DNA from: Haliangium sp963772315
GTDB lineage: Bacteria > Myxococcota_A > Polyangia > Haliangiales > Haliangiaceae
DNA length: 64,000 nucleotides
Assembly (NCBI GenBank): GCA_963772315.1
Contig: CAVYWJ010000004.1
Coordinates: 3,224,001-3,288,000, forward strand
Reading direction: 5' to 3'
The translations under genes and the position numbers were made by a program. Shown in pieces: positions 25,578 to 39,626 of the stretch (positions are counted from its first letter, which is position 1; the number at the start of each line of letters is the position of its first letter). The notes below the pieces were generated by a model. The model did not search any database. It was not told the DNA's origin and was given only the letters and a program-made list of their open reading frames with translations.

Positions 25578-27711
25578 TCAGCGAATCTGGCGCAGCGCCC
25601 GCGTCGCGCGCTCGCGCACTTCTTCGCGGTGGTGGGCGGAGGCGATCGCCTGGAGCGCGGGCCGGGCCGGGCGTCCGATATCGCGGACGAGGAAGCGCGC
25701 CACGGCGTAGTGGTGGCTGTCGTTGCCCAGGCCCGTGGCCGCGCTCTCGATCAGGTCGGCGCGGTTGCGGTATTCGGGGTCGAGCGTGATCGCCTCGCGG
25801 TAGGCGTCGAGCCCGTCCTGGACCCACAGATCCTTGAAGTAGCTCCTGCCGAGCCAGTAGTGGACCTCGGGATTGTCGCGGTCCTGGCGGCGCAGCTTCT
25901 CCAGGAGGTTGCGCGCCTGCGACGCCCGGCCCTCGGCCAGGAGCGCCTTGGCCTGGGCGAGGGACGGCGCGCCGGCCGGCACCATGTTGGCCGACTTGAC
26001 CCCCGCGCGCGCGGGATCGCGGGTGCCCGCGCTGCCCTCCAGGCCGGCCGTATCCGCCGTGTCGCCGGTGTCGGGCGCGTCGCCGGTGTCGGGCGCGCCC
26101 GCGGCCAGCGCCTCGTCGCTGGCTTCCCCGGACAGCGCGTCCTCGCCCGCGGCGCCGTTGTCCTCGCTCCCGCCCTCGGCCGTGGGATCTACCTCGACGA
26201 CGAGCTCCGTGCCTGCGGCATCGATATCGCCGGCGCCGGCGCTGCCGCCTGGCTCGCCATCGCCGAGCAGCCCGACGACCACGAGCAGACCGATCACCAC
26301 GGCGCCTGCGGCGACGCCGATCCACAGCTTGCGCGACCGTCCGGGCTGGTCCTGCGTGAACGCCCGCGACCGCTCCGCGGGCATGCCCGTCGACGACGCT
26401 CGCATGTGCGCAGACAGCGCGTGCATGCCCCCGGACGGATCGTGCATGTCCACCGGCTGCGCCCGCATGTCCACCGGCTGCGCCCGCATGTCCACCGACT
26501 GCGCGCGCATGCCCGCAGGCGGATCTATCGACGTATCAGTGAACGACGCGCCCCTGTCCGGCCTCGCTGCCGGCGCCGCATGGCGCTGCATGGGCCCGCC
26601 GCCGGGCACGGTGGACGCCCCGCCCGGCAAGTCCCGGCCGCGGTTCGCGGGGGCGCGGTCCATCTCCACCATCTCGAGCTGACCGGTGCCGAGGTGCTCG
26701 GTCGGCTCGGCCTGGCCGGTCGGCCGCTTTGCCGGCGACTGCGGCCACTCCGTGGGCGCCGTGCCCAGCGCTGCACCTTGCGCGCCCTGCTGCTGCGTCG
26801 GGCGCGTGAGGGCCGGCACCGGCGTGTTCGGCGTGGCCGTCAGCGGCGCGCTGCCCGGGCGCGTGCCCGCCTCGGGCACGTGGTCGAGCGCGGTCGCGAA
26901 CGCCGCGGCCGAGCTGAAGCGATTGCCCGGATCCTTGGCCAGGGACTGCACCAGCGCGGACTCGAGGCTCCTCCGAGAAGCTGGCGTCCGGCGCCACCTG
27001 CGCCAGCCGCGGCGGCGGCCGCTCGCGGTGCATGCGCAGCACCTGCACGGCCTCGTCGGCGCGGAACGGCTTCTCGCCGGTCAGCATCTCGAACAGGACG
27101 ATCCCGGCCGCGTAGATATCCGTACGCTCGTCCACGGGCAGGGCCAGGGTCTGCTCGGGCGCCATGTAGCTCGGCGTGCCGACCACGAACCCGGTGGTGA
27201 GCTCCGACGTGCTCTGGCGCAGCTTGGCCAGGCCGAAATCGAGGATGCGCACCTGATCGCCGAAAGCGCCCCCGCCCTCGACCATCACGTTGTCGGGCTT
27301 GATGTCGCGGTGGGTGATGCCCTGCGCGTGCGCGTGCGCCAGCCCCGACAGGATCTGGCGCATGATGCCGATCGCGCGCCACCCGGGCAGCCGTCCGCGA
27401 TCGATGAGATCGCGCAGCGACTCGCCCGCGACCAGGTCCATCACAACGTATGGCTCTTGCTCGTGGAAGCCGAAGTCGATCACCGAGGCGCAGTGCGGAT
27501 GCTGCAGCTGCCCCATGGCCTTGGCCTCGCGGGCAAAGCGCTCGCGAAACGACTTGTCCGCCGCGATGTGCGCGTGCAGGAACTTGATCGCCACGCCCCG
27601 GCCCAGGCCCAGGCGCTCGCCGCGATAGACCACGCCCATGCCGCCCGCTGCCAGCTCGTCAACGATCTGGTAGCGGCCGTCGAGGATGGCGCCGATGCGT
27701 GGGTCCGTCAC
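25578..27711 (-). CDS. Membrane Ser/Thr kinase with C-terminal TPR-like domain, one-base frameshift at ~26970
   Basis: With one extra C removed at 26970-26971 (plus strand) it is about 710 residues. Kinase domain ~10-275: AAGGMGVVYRGE, Lys in GVAIKFLHAH, HRDIKPDN, ILDFGLAKL, and TPSYMAPEQTLA. A Pro/Ala linker follows containing short Met-rich repeats (MRAQPVD-type, about seven units), then a membrane helix (WIGVAAGAVVIGLLVVVGLLG). The outer part has an acidic linker, TPR-like helices (ALLAEGRASQARNLLEKL, DGLDAYREAITLDPEYRN) and a helical end. The break sits between the kinase C-lobe and its last helix, where FSE is followed in the new frame by SLESALVQSLAKDP. It would phosphorylate cytoplasmic targets in response to an envelope signal. 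Confidence 0.85.
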
Positions 27712-27766
27712 GGCGGCAGGATATCAGAGGCGCGCGCGCCGGGCAGGCACCAGGCGCGCGCGCGGC

Positions 27767-28273
27767 TCATTTCTTCTTGTCCGCGGCCTTGTCGTCCGCG
27801 GCCCTGGCATCGGTGGCCGCGCCGGCCTTGTCCCCGGCAGCCGCCGCCTCAGGCTTGGGCGGCACCAGCGTGTCGCGGAACGAGGTCGCGATCTGGTTGA
27901 CCTTGCGGCCTGCGGGATCGCTCTTGTCCGGATCCGACACGATCAGCAGCAGCTTGTCCGCGGCCAGCGCGAGCCCGGTGGTCTCGCCGACGTGCCCGAG
28001 CCCGGTGTTCTGCGAGGCGTGCGCGGCCGCGGCGTCGGCGTACTCGCACAGCACCACGGCCAGGCCGTCAACCTTGCCGTGCTGGCACTTGCCCGGCTTG
28101 AGGCTCTCGTCCTCGAGCTGCGAGAACACGGTCGGCGTGAGCCCGGCCTTGCGCCAGCCCGCGACGATGCTGTCGGTCAGGCCGCTCGATGCTTCCTCGC
28201 AGGCCGTCAGGCCGAGCAGGGTCGCGAGGAACAACCCGGGCAGCAGGCGCTGGCGCCGGGTCGTGCTGGTCAT
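27767..28273 (-). CDS. Putative lipoprotein, unknown function
   Basis: About 168 residues from the ATG at 28273. The signal ends in the lipobox LTAC (LFLATLLGLTAC). The mature domain (about 90 residues, with VFSQLEDESLKPGKCQHGKVDGL and VLCEYADAAAAHA) is followed by an Ala/Lys/Asp-rich tail ending in KKK. Two Cys residues in the folded part may form a disulfide. I do not recognise the family. It may share a transcript with the secreted protein encoded 17 bp upstream. Confidence 0.65.
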   Translation of the reverse strand: MTSTTRRQRLLPGLFLATLLGLTACEEASSGLTDSIVAGWRKAGLTPTVFSQLEDESLKPGKCQHGKVDGLAVVLCEYADAAAAHASQNTGLGHVGETTGLALAADKLLLIVSDPDKSDPAGRKVNQIATSFRDTLVPPKPEAAAAGDKAGAATDARAADDKAADKKK

Positions 28274-28290
28274 CGCTCTGTGCTTCACCC

Positions 28291-29082
28291 TCAGTGTCTC
28301 CATTTCCTGTGCTTCTTGTGTTTGCCGTGGCGCTTGTGCTTGTGGCCGTGGCTGTGGCCGTGCCCGACGCCGATGCCGCCGACCACCCCGACGCCGATGC
28401 CGACCTCGATGGTGGGCACCGGGATATGGACGTCAACGTCGATGCCGGAGCGGACAGCCGCGCCCACGTGCGGTCGCTCGACCACCACGTCAGGCGCGTG
28501 GACGTCGACATCGACGTCGATGACCGGCCCGAGGTAGCCGACGGGCGGCACCACCACGACCACCGGACGCACGTACACGATCGGCTTGTAGATGATGTTG
28601 ATCTGCGTGTAGTGCTTCTTGTGCTTCTGGTACTCCTTCGGATACTTGCCGATGTACCAGTAAGCACCGCCCTTGAGCTCGAACGTGATGTCGGGCGGGG
28701 GCGCGTAGTGATGGAAGTGCGCGCCGTCGAGGTAGCAGAACTCGGTCACCGGCTCGACGTCAACATCGACGTAGATCTCCGGCTCCACGTGCACCGGGTG
28801 GTGGCCGTAGTACGAGTTCTTGGGCCCGTCATAGCCGAAGGCCACGGGATCGCCCATGAAGTGGTACTGGTCGGCGTGCACGCGGTAGAGCACCTTGGGG
28901 TGCTCGGGCTCGTAGATGTGCACGTGCGGGACTTCGATGTGGCAGAAGTCGCCTTCGACGGCTTCGGGGATCGGGTGTTGCCCGCCGAACTTCACCTGTG
29001 CGGCGTGGGCGCTGGCCGATGTGATGGCCGCTCCTGCCAGCGTGGCGGCTGCGATCGAGAGCGAAAGTCGCATTCTGTTCAT
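28291..29082 (-). CDS. Secreted protein with His/Val-rich C-terminus, unknown function
   Basis: 263 residues. ATG 29082 has AGGAG eight bases upstream and begins a clear signal peptide (MNRMRLSLSIAAATLAGAA...SAHAA) with cleavage expected after AHAA. The first ~140 mature residues are rich in His and Tyr (CHIEVPHVHIYEPEHP, YHFMGDPVAFGYDG, HFHHYAPPP). Alternating Val/Asp beta segments (VYVRPVVVVVPP, VIDVDVDVHAPDVVV) and a Gly/His/Lys tail (HGHSHGHKHKRHGKHKKH) follow. The His-rich end suggests metal binding, but that is inference. I recognise no characterised family. Confidence 0.7.
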   Translation of the reverse strand: MNRMRLSLSIAAATLAGAAITSASAHAAQVKFGGQHPIPEAVEGDFCHIEVPHVHIYEPEHPKVLYRVHADQYHFMGDPVAFGYDGPKNSYYGHHPVHVEPEIYVDVDVEPVTEFCYLDGAHFHHYAPPPDITFELKGGAYWYIGKYPKEYQKHKKHYTQINIIYKPIVYVRPVVVVVPPVGYLGPVIDVDVDVHAPDVVVERPHVGAAVRSGIDVDVHIPVPTIEVGIGVGVVGGIGVGHGHSHGHKHKRHGKHKKHRKWRH

Positions 29083-29222
29083 GGTTGGTCTCCTGGGCGA
29101 ATACTGTGGGCGGGCGCCTCGAATCGGTCGCAAGATTTCGCGCGCGGCGTGGACGGGCGCGGACCCGGTTCGATTCACGGCCACCAGCCGCGGGCCCATG
29201 ATACAAAAGAAATCCGCGAGCG

Positions 29223-30299
<1,077 letters not shown>

Positions 30300-30351
30300 C
30301 CGCCGCAGCTCGCCCCGGCCGCCTGGCATCGCGCTCGCACGGGCCGCACAC

Positions 30352-30771
30352 GAGCGCTTGCAGCGACGGGACGCGATCGCGAGCGCTGCAGACGAGCGCT
30401 TGCAGCGACCGGCCGGGCTCGCGAGCGCTGCAGACAGGTTCCGTCGTTTGCGGAACGCGATCGCGCGGGCCGCGATCAGGAGTTTGCAAGGACGGGACGC
30501 GTCCGCGAGCGCTGCACACGGGAGCTTGCAACGACGGAACGCGATCTCGCGCTCTGCAGACGCGTTCCGGCATTTGCGGATCGCGATTGCGAGGGTCGCC
30601 GGCCGGAGCGATGCGACCGGGATCACGTTTGCAGGGTCTGCAGATGCGTTCCGGCGTTTGCGGGGGGCGATTACGAGCGCCATTCGGCGGAGCGATGAGA
30701 CCGGGATCACGTTTGCAGGGTCTGCAGGCGCGTTCCGTCGCCGGCAAGGCGCGTTTGCGGAGCCCGCGATC
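30352..30771. repeat. Ten-unit array with exact 42-bp period
   Basis: Ten consecutive 42-bp units start at 30352, 30394, 30436, 30478, 30520, 30562, 30604, 30646, 30688 and 30730. Two sequence types exist. Type A (units 1, 2, 4, 5, 7, 9) ends near GCTGCAGAC or TCTGCAGA. Type B (3, 6, 8, 10) begins GCGTTCCG or GGTTCCG and has TTTGCGG. Units 6-7 and 8-9 form a clear 84-bp higher-order repeat. Frames are open on both strands because 42 is a multiple of three; none shows a start with a ribosome site or a recognisable protein. It fills the gap between two convergent genes. Confidence 0.85.
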
Positions 30772-30798
30772 GGGATCCGTGGTCCTGCGCGCTGCGAA

Positions 30799-31392
30799 TC
30801 ACTCTTCGGGGAGGTGCGCGATGACCGTGCGCTCCACCTCGACGCAGCCGACCTTCACCCTCACCTCGAGGGTGTCGCCTTCCTCGGGGTAATCGACCTC
30901 GAAGGGCAAGAACACTGTCTCGCGGTACCAGGAGCCGTCTTCGGCGGCGGCCACGGCGTTGCCGCGCGGCTGTCGAGACGCGCCCTCGCCGCCAGCGTCG
31001 ATCTCGGCGTCCATGTAGAAGCTCAGGTACTCTTCCGCGGTGAGACCGCTGCCGCTCGCCACCATCTCGGCGACGAGCATGAGCGAGCCCTGGCCGCCGT
31101 AGACCAGCTGGACCACGTCGCCAGCTTGCCAGGGGACTATATCAGCGACGTCGCCGCTGGGCGGCGTCGAACCCATGATCACCGAGTCGACCACGGCGGG
31201 CAGCAGGCTGCGCCTGCAGTCGTAGGGAATCGCATCGGGCAGAGCCGCATCGAGCAGAGCCGCGTCGAGCAGAGCCGCATCGAGAGCAGCCGCATCGAGC
31301 GGAGCCGCGTCTGGCGGGTCGTCGGGGGCGTCGTCGGACGAGCAGCCCGCGGCGAGGAGGAGCGCGATCCAGGACGAGCATACTGATTTCAT
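30799..31392 (-). CDS. Putative lipoprotein with Asp/Ala/Leu repeat linker
   Basis: 197 residues from ATG 31392. The signal MKSVCSSWIALLLAAGC gives a good lipobox (LAAGC). The linker contains LDAALLDAALLDAALPDA, a short tandem repeat visible in the DNA. The ~150-residue mature domain (with DVVQLVYGGQGSLMLVAEMVASG and ETVFLPFEVDYPEEGDTLEVRVKVGC) looks like an all-beta module. The family is not recognised. It is convergent with the repeat array and divergent from the peroxiredoxin gene. Confidence 0.7.
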   Translation of the reverse strand: MKSVCSSWIALLLAAGCSSDDAPDDPPDAAPLDAAALDAALLDAALLDAALPDAIPYDCRRSLLPAVVDSVIMGSTPPSGDVADIVPWQAGDVVQLVYGGQGSLMLVAEMVASGSGLTAEEYLSFYMDAEIDAGGEGASRQPRGNAVAAAEDGSWYRETVFLPFEVDYPEEGDTLEVRVKVGCVEVERTVIAHLPEE

Positions 31393-31639
31393 ATTGATCC
31401 CATGCTGGCGCCGATGCCGGCCGTGTGTTGCCCGGCGAGCCACCCGCGATACCTGCGCAGCTCGGGAGGGCTCCGAACGGAAGATGACGCCGCGCATGGT
31501 AACAGCCCGACTGGCGAGCAGGGTGGTCGGGATACGCTCCGCGCTTGGGCCCGCACCCGCTTGCGTCCGCGGCCGAACAGGGCCACGATTGCGGCGCGCG
31601 CGTCAGACGCGCGGCCACGAGTGGCCGGAGCACCCCTCC

Positions 31640-32317
31640 ATGGATCAGACCTGTCGTCCTCATTCCTGCCGTTCCAGTTTCTGGCGCTCCAGTTTCGTGG
31701 CCCCTGTGGTGGCCAGTTTCGTGGCGCTGCTCGTCGCCGCGGTCGCGGCGCTGCTGGGCCCAGGCTGCACGAAGAACGAGAACGCCGGCCAGGGCGCAGG
31801 GGCCACGGCGCAGGCGCCTGCGGGCGACCAGAGCGCCGATCAGGCCGCCGCTGCTGCCACGGCCGGGCAGGGCCTGCTCGCCGAAGGTCAGCAAGCGCCG
31901 GACTTCACTGCCCAGGCGCACGACGGTACGACCATCGAGCTTGGCAAGCTGCGCGGCGAGCCCGTGGTGCTCTACTTCTATCCCAGGGACGAGACCGCGG
32001 GCTGCACGGCCGAGGCCCAGGCGTTCCGCGACGACCAGCCCGAGCTCGCGAAGTTGAACGCCCGCGTGATCGGGGTCTCGCTCGACAGCCTGGACTCGCA
32101 CAAGGCGTTCGCCGACAACCACGACCTCAACTTCCCGCTGGTCGCCGATCCCGGCGGCGAGATCGCGGCAAAGTATGGCGTCAACACCAGCCGCGGCGTC
32201 GCCGCGCGCGTGACCTACGTGATCGACGCCAGCGGCAAGATCGCCAAGGTCTATCCCAAGGTGCAGGTGCAGGGCCACGCCGACGAGGTCCTGGCCGTGC
32301 TGCAGTCCCTCAAGTGA
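31640..32317 (+). CDS. Membrane-anchored 1-Cys peroxiredoxin (BCP/PrxQ family)
   Basis: 225 residues. An N-terminal hydrophobic anchor (VVASFVALLVAAVAALLG) with a Cys after GPG may be a poor lipobox or a plain membrane anchor, followed by an Ala/Gln linker. The thioredoxin-fold domain starts at LAEGQQAPDFTAQAHDG. The peroxidatic Cys sits in YPRDETAGCTAEAQAFRD. The position that often holds the resolving Cys in PrxQ (five residues later) is Gln, so it would work as a 1-Cys enzyme with an external thiol. It reduces peroxides at the envelope. GGAG about ten bases before ATG 31640 supports the start. Confidence 0.85.
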   Translation: MDQTCRPHSCRSSFWRSSFVAPVVASFVALLVAAVAALLGPGCTKNENAGQGAGATAQAPAGDQSADQAAAAATAGQGLLAEGQQAPDFTAQAHDGTTIELGKLRGEPVVLYFYPRDETAGCTAEAQAFRDDQPELAKLNARVIGVSLDSLDSHKAFADNHDLNFPLVADPGGEIAAKYGVNTSRGVAARVTYVIDASGKIAKVYPKVQVQGHADEVLAVLQSLK

Positions 32318-32401
32318 GTGCCGCGCTGAATGTCAACATGAATGCCCTGTCACGCAGGGTGTTTGCTTGACACACGCGTCATCCTGACAAGTAATCACGC
32401 C

Positions 32402-33688
32402 GTGCCCCCAGCCCCTGTCATCCGTCCAACCCGGGTCGAGGTCAACCTCGACGCGTTACGCGCCAACGCCGCGCTGCTGCGCCAGGCGACCAACACGGCG
32501 CTGTATGCAGTGGTCAAGGCCGATGCCTATGGCCACGGCGCCAAGGCGGTCGCCCGTGCCCTGGCCGAGGAGCGCGCGGTCGCGGGCTTTGCCGTCAGCC
32601 TCATCGAGGAGGGCAGCGAGCTGCGCGACGCAGGCATCGCCCAGCCGATCCTGGTGATGGGACCGGCGCTGGCCGGCGGCTACGACGAGATCGTCGGCCG
32701 CGGGCTCACGGCCGTGCTGTCCGACATCGCGGATCTGCAGGGCATGGCCCAGGCGGCCAAGCGCCACGGCCGGCGCGTGCGCGTGCACCTCAAGGTCGAT
32801 ACCGGCATGGGCCGGCTCGGCGTGAGGCCCGAGCGCTTCGACGCGGTGCTCGACCGCGTGCACGCGCTGCGCGCGCTCGAGGTCACCGGCCTGATGACCC
32901 ACTTCGCGTGCGCGGACACCGACAGCCCCGACGATAAAGAGTGCATGACCTACGCGCAGATCGCGGCGTTCGATCGCGCCGTGAGCCTGGCCCGCGCCGA
33001 CGGGCTGCGGGTGCGCTGGCAGCACGCGGCCAACAGCTCGGCCGCGCTGTTCTTCCCCGGCTCGCGCAAGAGCCTGGTGCGCTGCGGGCTGGCGCTCTAC
33101 GGCAACAGCCGGCAGCCGCCGAACGGCGGCGAGCTGCGCCAGGCAGTGCGCCTGGTCAGCCACATCGCGCAGGTTCGCGACGTGCCGACCGGCACCTCGG
33201 TGTCGTACGGCGCGCTGTGGACGGCGTCCCGGCCCTCGCGCGTGGCGGTCATCCCCATCGGCTACGCCGACGGGCTGCCGCGGCGCGTGACCGGTGTGGG
33301 GCACGTGCTGATCGCGGGCCGTCGCTGCCCGCTGGTCGGCGCGGTCAGCATGGACATCGTGATGGCCGACGTGACCGAGCTCGGGCCGCGCGCCTACGTC
33401 GGCGCCGAGGTGGTGCTGCTCGGACAGCAGGGCGAGGAGCGCATCAGCGTGCGCGACCTCGGGGGCTGGGCCGAGCTGACCGACTACGAGGTGACCTGCG
33501 GGCTGTCCAAGCGCGTGCCGCGGGTGTACCGCGAGGCCATGCGTCCGCCCGAGGAGAAGGACAGGGACAGGGAGCCGGACAGCAAGGACGCGGAGCAGGA
33601 CAGCAGGGACGCGGAGCAGGACAAAGATAAGGACAAGGACAGCAAGGACGAGGCCGGGGTCGAACCCGTGCCGGAGGCGGCGAGTTGA
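32402..33688 (+). CDS. alr: Alanine racemase with charged C-terminal tail
   Basis: About 428 residues from a GTG at 32402; the start is uncertain because the frame is open further upstream, but homology begins at VEVNLDALRANAALLRQ. The PLP-binding Lys is in YAVVKADAYGHG. Other family segments are LKVDTGMGRLGV, QHAANSSAAL, SYGALW, IPIGYADGLPR and the second catalytic region VGAVSMD. It interconverts L- and D-alanine for peptidoglycan. After the normal end (RVPRVYRE) comes a ~50-residue tail of Lys/Asp/Glu repeats (DSKDAEQD type) not found in typical Alr. The stop overlaps the TTG start of mlaE, so translation is probably coupled. Confidence 0.92.
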   Translation: MPPAPVIRPTRVEVNLDALRANAALLRQATNTALYAVVKADAYGHGAKAVARALAEERAVAGFAVSLIEEGSELRDAGIAQPILVMGPALAGGYDEIVGRGLTAVLSDIADLQGMAQAAKRHGRRVRVHLKVDTGMGRLGVRPERFDAVLDRVHALRALEVTGLMTHFACADTDSPDDKECMTYAQIAAFDRAVSLARADGLRVRWQHAANSSAALFFPGSRKSLVRCGLALYGNSRQPPNGGELRQAVRLVSHIAQVRDVPTGTSVSYGALWTASRPSRVAVIPIGYADGLPRRVTGVGHVLIAGRRCPLVGAVSMDIVMADVTELGPRAYVGAEVVLLGQQGEERISVRDLGGWAELTDYEVTCGLSKRVPRVYREAMRPPEEKDRDREPDSKDAEQDSRDAEQDKDKDKDSKDEAGVEPVPEAAS

Positions 33689-34644
33689 GCGAGCCAGGGA
33701 GTCAGCCGGCGGCCGGGGGCGCCAGGGCTCCCGCGGGCAGCGGCGGGGCACAGCCGCCGGCGGGCCAGCTGGCGGGCAAAGACGACGCGGCGGGCAAGGA
33801 CGAGGCGGAGGCGGGCAAGGGCGGGGCAGGACGCGAGGTCGGCCGGGCGGTGGCACATGGCGTGCGCGACGCGTTCGCGCCCGTGGTTCGCCTGCTCGAC
33901 GTGCTCGGCTCGCACGTGATCCTGGCGGCGCGCGCGCTGTCGTGGATCCCGCGGCGGCCGTACCGCCCGATCAACTATCTCGAGGCCGCCGAGTACATCG
34001 GTTTCGGCTCGCTGCCGATCATCTTGCTGGTTGGTTTCTTCACGGGCGCGGTCATGTCGCTGCAGTCGGTGTACGCGTTCCGGTCGTTCGGCCTGGAGTC
34101 GCTGGCCGGCGGCGTGACGGGCAAGGCGCTGTCGACGGAGCTGGCGCCGGTGCTGGCCGCGCTCATGCTGTCGGGCCGCGCAGGCGCGGGCATCGCGACC
34201 GAGCTCGGCACCATGCGCATCTCCGAGCAGATCGATGCACTGGAGTCGATGGCGGTCAATCCGATCCAGTTCCTGATCCTGCCGCGCCTGATCGCCGGCC
34301 TGTTCATGGGGCCGATCCTCACGCTGATCTTCTTCATCGTCGGCATGTGCGGCGCCTACATCGTCGCGGTGTTCAACGAGGGCGTGGATCACGGGCAGTT
34401 CGTGTCCAACACCAAGGACATCCTCGACTTCGTCAACGTGGTGCAGGGCCTGCTCAAGAGCTGTGTGTTCGGCTTCGTGGTCGTGCTGATCGGCTGCTAC
34501 CAGGGCTTCTTCGCCTCGGGCGGCGGCCGCGGCGTGGGCATGGGTACGACCCGCGCGGTGGTGATCGGATCAGTGACCATCCTGATCATGGATTACATGC
34601 TGAGCAACATCCTGCTGCTGGTGCTGCCACAGGGTGGGACCTGA
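33685..34644 (+). CDS. mlaE: MlaE-family ABC transporter permease
   Basis: 319 residues starting at a TTG (33685) overlapping the alr stop. The first ~70 residues are Ala/Gly/Lys-rich and disordered. The permease follows: YIGFGSLPIILLVGFFTGAV, LSTELAPVLAALMLSGRAGAG, the coupling motif EQIDALESMAVNP, and helices to LLLVLPQ. It is the membrane part of the MlaFEDB-type system, which moves phospholipids between inner and outer membranes. The ATPase and MCE protein genes follow in the expected order. Confidence 0.93.
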   Translation: MSEPGSQPAAGGARAPAGSGGAQPPAGQLAGKDDAAGKDEAEAGKGGAGREVGRAVAHGVRDAFAPVVRLLDVLGSHVILAARALSWIPRRPYRPINYLEAAEYIGFGSLPIILLVGFFTGAVMSLQSVYAFRSFGLESLAGGVTGKALSTELAPVLAALMLSGRAGAGIATELGTMRISEQIDALESMAVNPIQFLILPRLIAGLFMGPILTLIFFIVGMCGAYIVAVFNEGVDHGQFVSNTKDILDFVNVVQGLLKSCVFGFVVVLIGCYQGFFASGGGRGVGMGTTRAVVIGSVTILIMDYMLSNILLLVLPQGGT

Positions 34645-34796
34645 TCTCGCAGCTGCGCGATTTCGGATTTGTGCGCATTGCACGTCCCGAGTTGCGCGGT
34701 TGTCGCTATGCTACCGGCCAAGTGTCTCAACCTCGGGTTTCGATACCGGCAGCGCCCGGTCCAGGCGGCCAGGCCGCCGCAGCCACGGGTGATCCC

Positions 34797-37219
<2,423 letters not shown>

Positions 37220-37311
37220 ACAGATCGCCTGCGTGGCTATCAGGCCGGCTGATTTGGCCCGATCAGCGCCCGGACAGTGTCCGATCCGGGGCGGGTCGGT
37301 GGCCGCCTGGC

Positions 37312-37339
37312 TTGACAGTGCTACACCGGTCTCTATATT
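37312..37339 (+). promoter_or_regulatory. Near-consensus sigma-70 promoter before yceD-rpmF-plsX
   Basis: TTGACA at 37312-37317 and TATATT at 37334-37339 are separated by 16 bp. Transcription would start near 37346, only about eight bases before the ATG at 37354, so the message would be almost leaderless, or the ATG at 37381 is used. Confidence 0.75.
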
Positions 37340-37353
37340 ACCCCCCTTCTGCG

Positions 37354-38019
37354 ATGGCTTCCTCGACTCCCACGTCCCCGATGATCGTTCCGGTGCGCGA
37401 GCTCCCGCAGGAGCGGCGCGTCGAGCTGACGGGCGCCTTCATCGACGAGACGCTCGTGGGCATGCCTCTGCGCGAGGCGCTGGAGCGCTCGGACACGCAT
37501 GAGGGTGGGGGACACGCGGTCGCCGAGCTCAGCATCTACGCGGCCGAGGACGACACAGTCTTCGTGCGCGGCCCGCTCAAGGGCTGGATCGAGGTCGCGT
37601 GCAGCCGCTGTCTGGGACCGGCGCGCGTGATGCTCGACGAGAGCCTGGTCGTTACCTATCTGCCCAAGTCGCGGATGCCCCCGGAAGACGCTGGAGACGG
37701 CGCCGCTCCCGCCGGCGACGCGCCCAAGACCAAGGGCGGCAAGCGTGGCGCTCCTGCCGCGACCGCTGATGCTGCTGTCGAGCTCGGCATGGAGCTCGCC
37801 GAAGACGACCTCGACCTCTACGGCTACGAGAACGAAGAGGTCGATCTCACCCCTCTGTTTCGCGACCAGATGGTCCTGGCGGTGCCGTTCGCGCCTCTTT
37901 GCAAGGAAGACTGCAAAGGGCTGTGTGCGCAGTGCGGCGCCGATCGCAATCATGAACCCTGCGACTGCAAGCCGCCTGTGGATCCGCGCTGGGCGGCGCT
38001 GCAAAACCTCAAGAGCTGA
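37354..38019 (+). CDS. yceD: YceD/DUF177 family protein (23S rRNA accumulation protein)
   Basis: 221 residues from ATG 37354; ATG 37381 is an alternative start. The DUF177 domain has two Cys pairs: VACSRCLGPARVML and, near the end, CKEDCKGLCAQCG...CDCKPP, with the conserved ENEEVDLTPLFRDQMVLAVPFAPLC between them. A Gly/Ala/Lys insert separates them. The gene before rpmF is yceD in most bacteria; the protein is needed for normal 23S rRNA levels. A strong promoter lies directly upstream. Confidence 0.9.
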   Translation: MASSTPTSPMIVPVRELPQERRVELTGAFIDETLVGMPLREALERSDTHEGGGHAVAELSIYAAEDDTVFVRGPLKGWIEVACSRCLGPARVMLDESLVVTYLPKSRMPPEDAGDGAAPAGDAPKTKGGKRGAPAATADAAVELGMELAEDDLDLYGYENEEVDLTPLFRDQMVLAVPFAPLCKEDCKGLCAQCGADRNHEPCDCKPPVDPRWAALQNLKS

Positions 38020-38044
38020 TCCACGAGAAGAACCGGAGAGAATC

Positions 38045-38248
38045 ATGGCACTGCAGAAACGACGAATGGGCAAAGGCCGGATCCATCATCGGCGCTCTGC
38101 CTGGATGCGCCGCGCCGCCACCAAGCCGAACACCCAGGCGTGCCCCAACTGCCAGCAACCGCGCCTGGCGCACCGGGTGTGCGCAGCGTGCGGGTTCTAC
38201 GGCGGTGAAGTGGTGGTAACGGTCCAGGCCAGCGACGACGAAGCATAG
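38045..38248 (+). CDS. rpmF: Ribosomal protein bL32
   Basis: 67 residues, starting MALQKRRMGKGRIHHRRSAW, with two zinc-ribbon Cys pairs (CPNC and CAAC) and a FYGGEVV end. The ATG is preceded by GGAGAG. It sits between yceD and plsX as expected, 25 bp after yceD. Confidence 0.97.
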   Translation: MALQKRRMGKGRIHHRRSAWMRRAATKPNTQACPNCQQPRLAHRVCAACGFYGGEVVVTVQASDDEA

Positions 38249-38282
38249 GCGCCAGGCTCACCCGCGCCGCCCCGCAGCACCG

Positions 38283-39492
<1,210 letters not shown>

Positions 39493-39542
39493 GGTGAGTC
39501 GCCGGCGCAGGGCTGCGGGCTCACGCTGAGAGCTTCCCGGCC

Positions 39543-39626
39543 GGCGCGTGCGCGGTCACTGGCGGCGCGTGCGTGGTCATTGCGGGCGCGTGCGCGGTCA
39601 CTGGCGGCGCGTGCGCGGAGCGGTGC
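39543..39626. repeat. Four tandem copies of a 21-bp unit
   Basis: The motif GGCGCGTGCGCGGTCACTGG starts at 39543, 39564, 39585 and 39606, each exactly 21 bp apart; the second and fourth copies vary. It lies in the 550-bp gap between plsX and the Crp-like gene. The rest of that gap holds no convincing gene; 39700-39850 is less GC-rich and CCCGAC with GTCGGG at ~39880-39910 can form a hairpin, so the Crp-like promoter is probably there. Confidence 0.8.
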
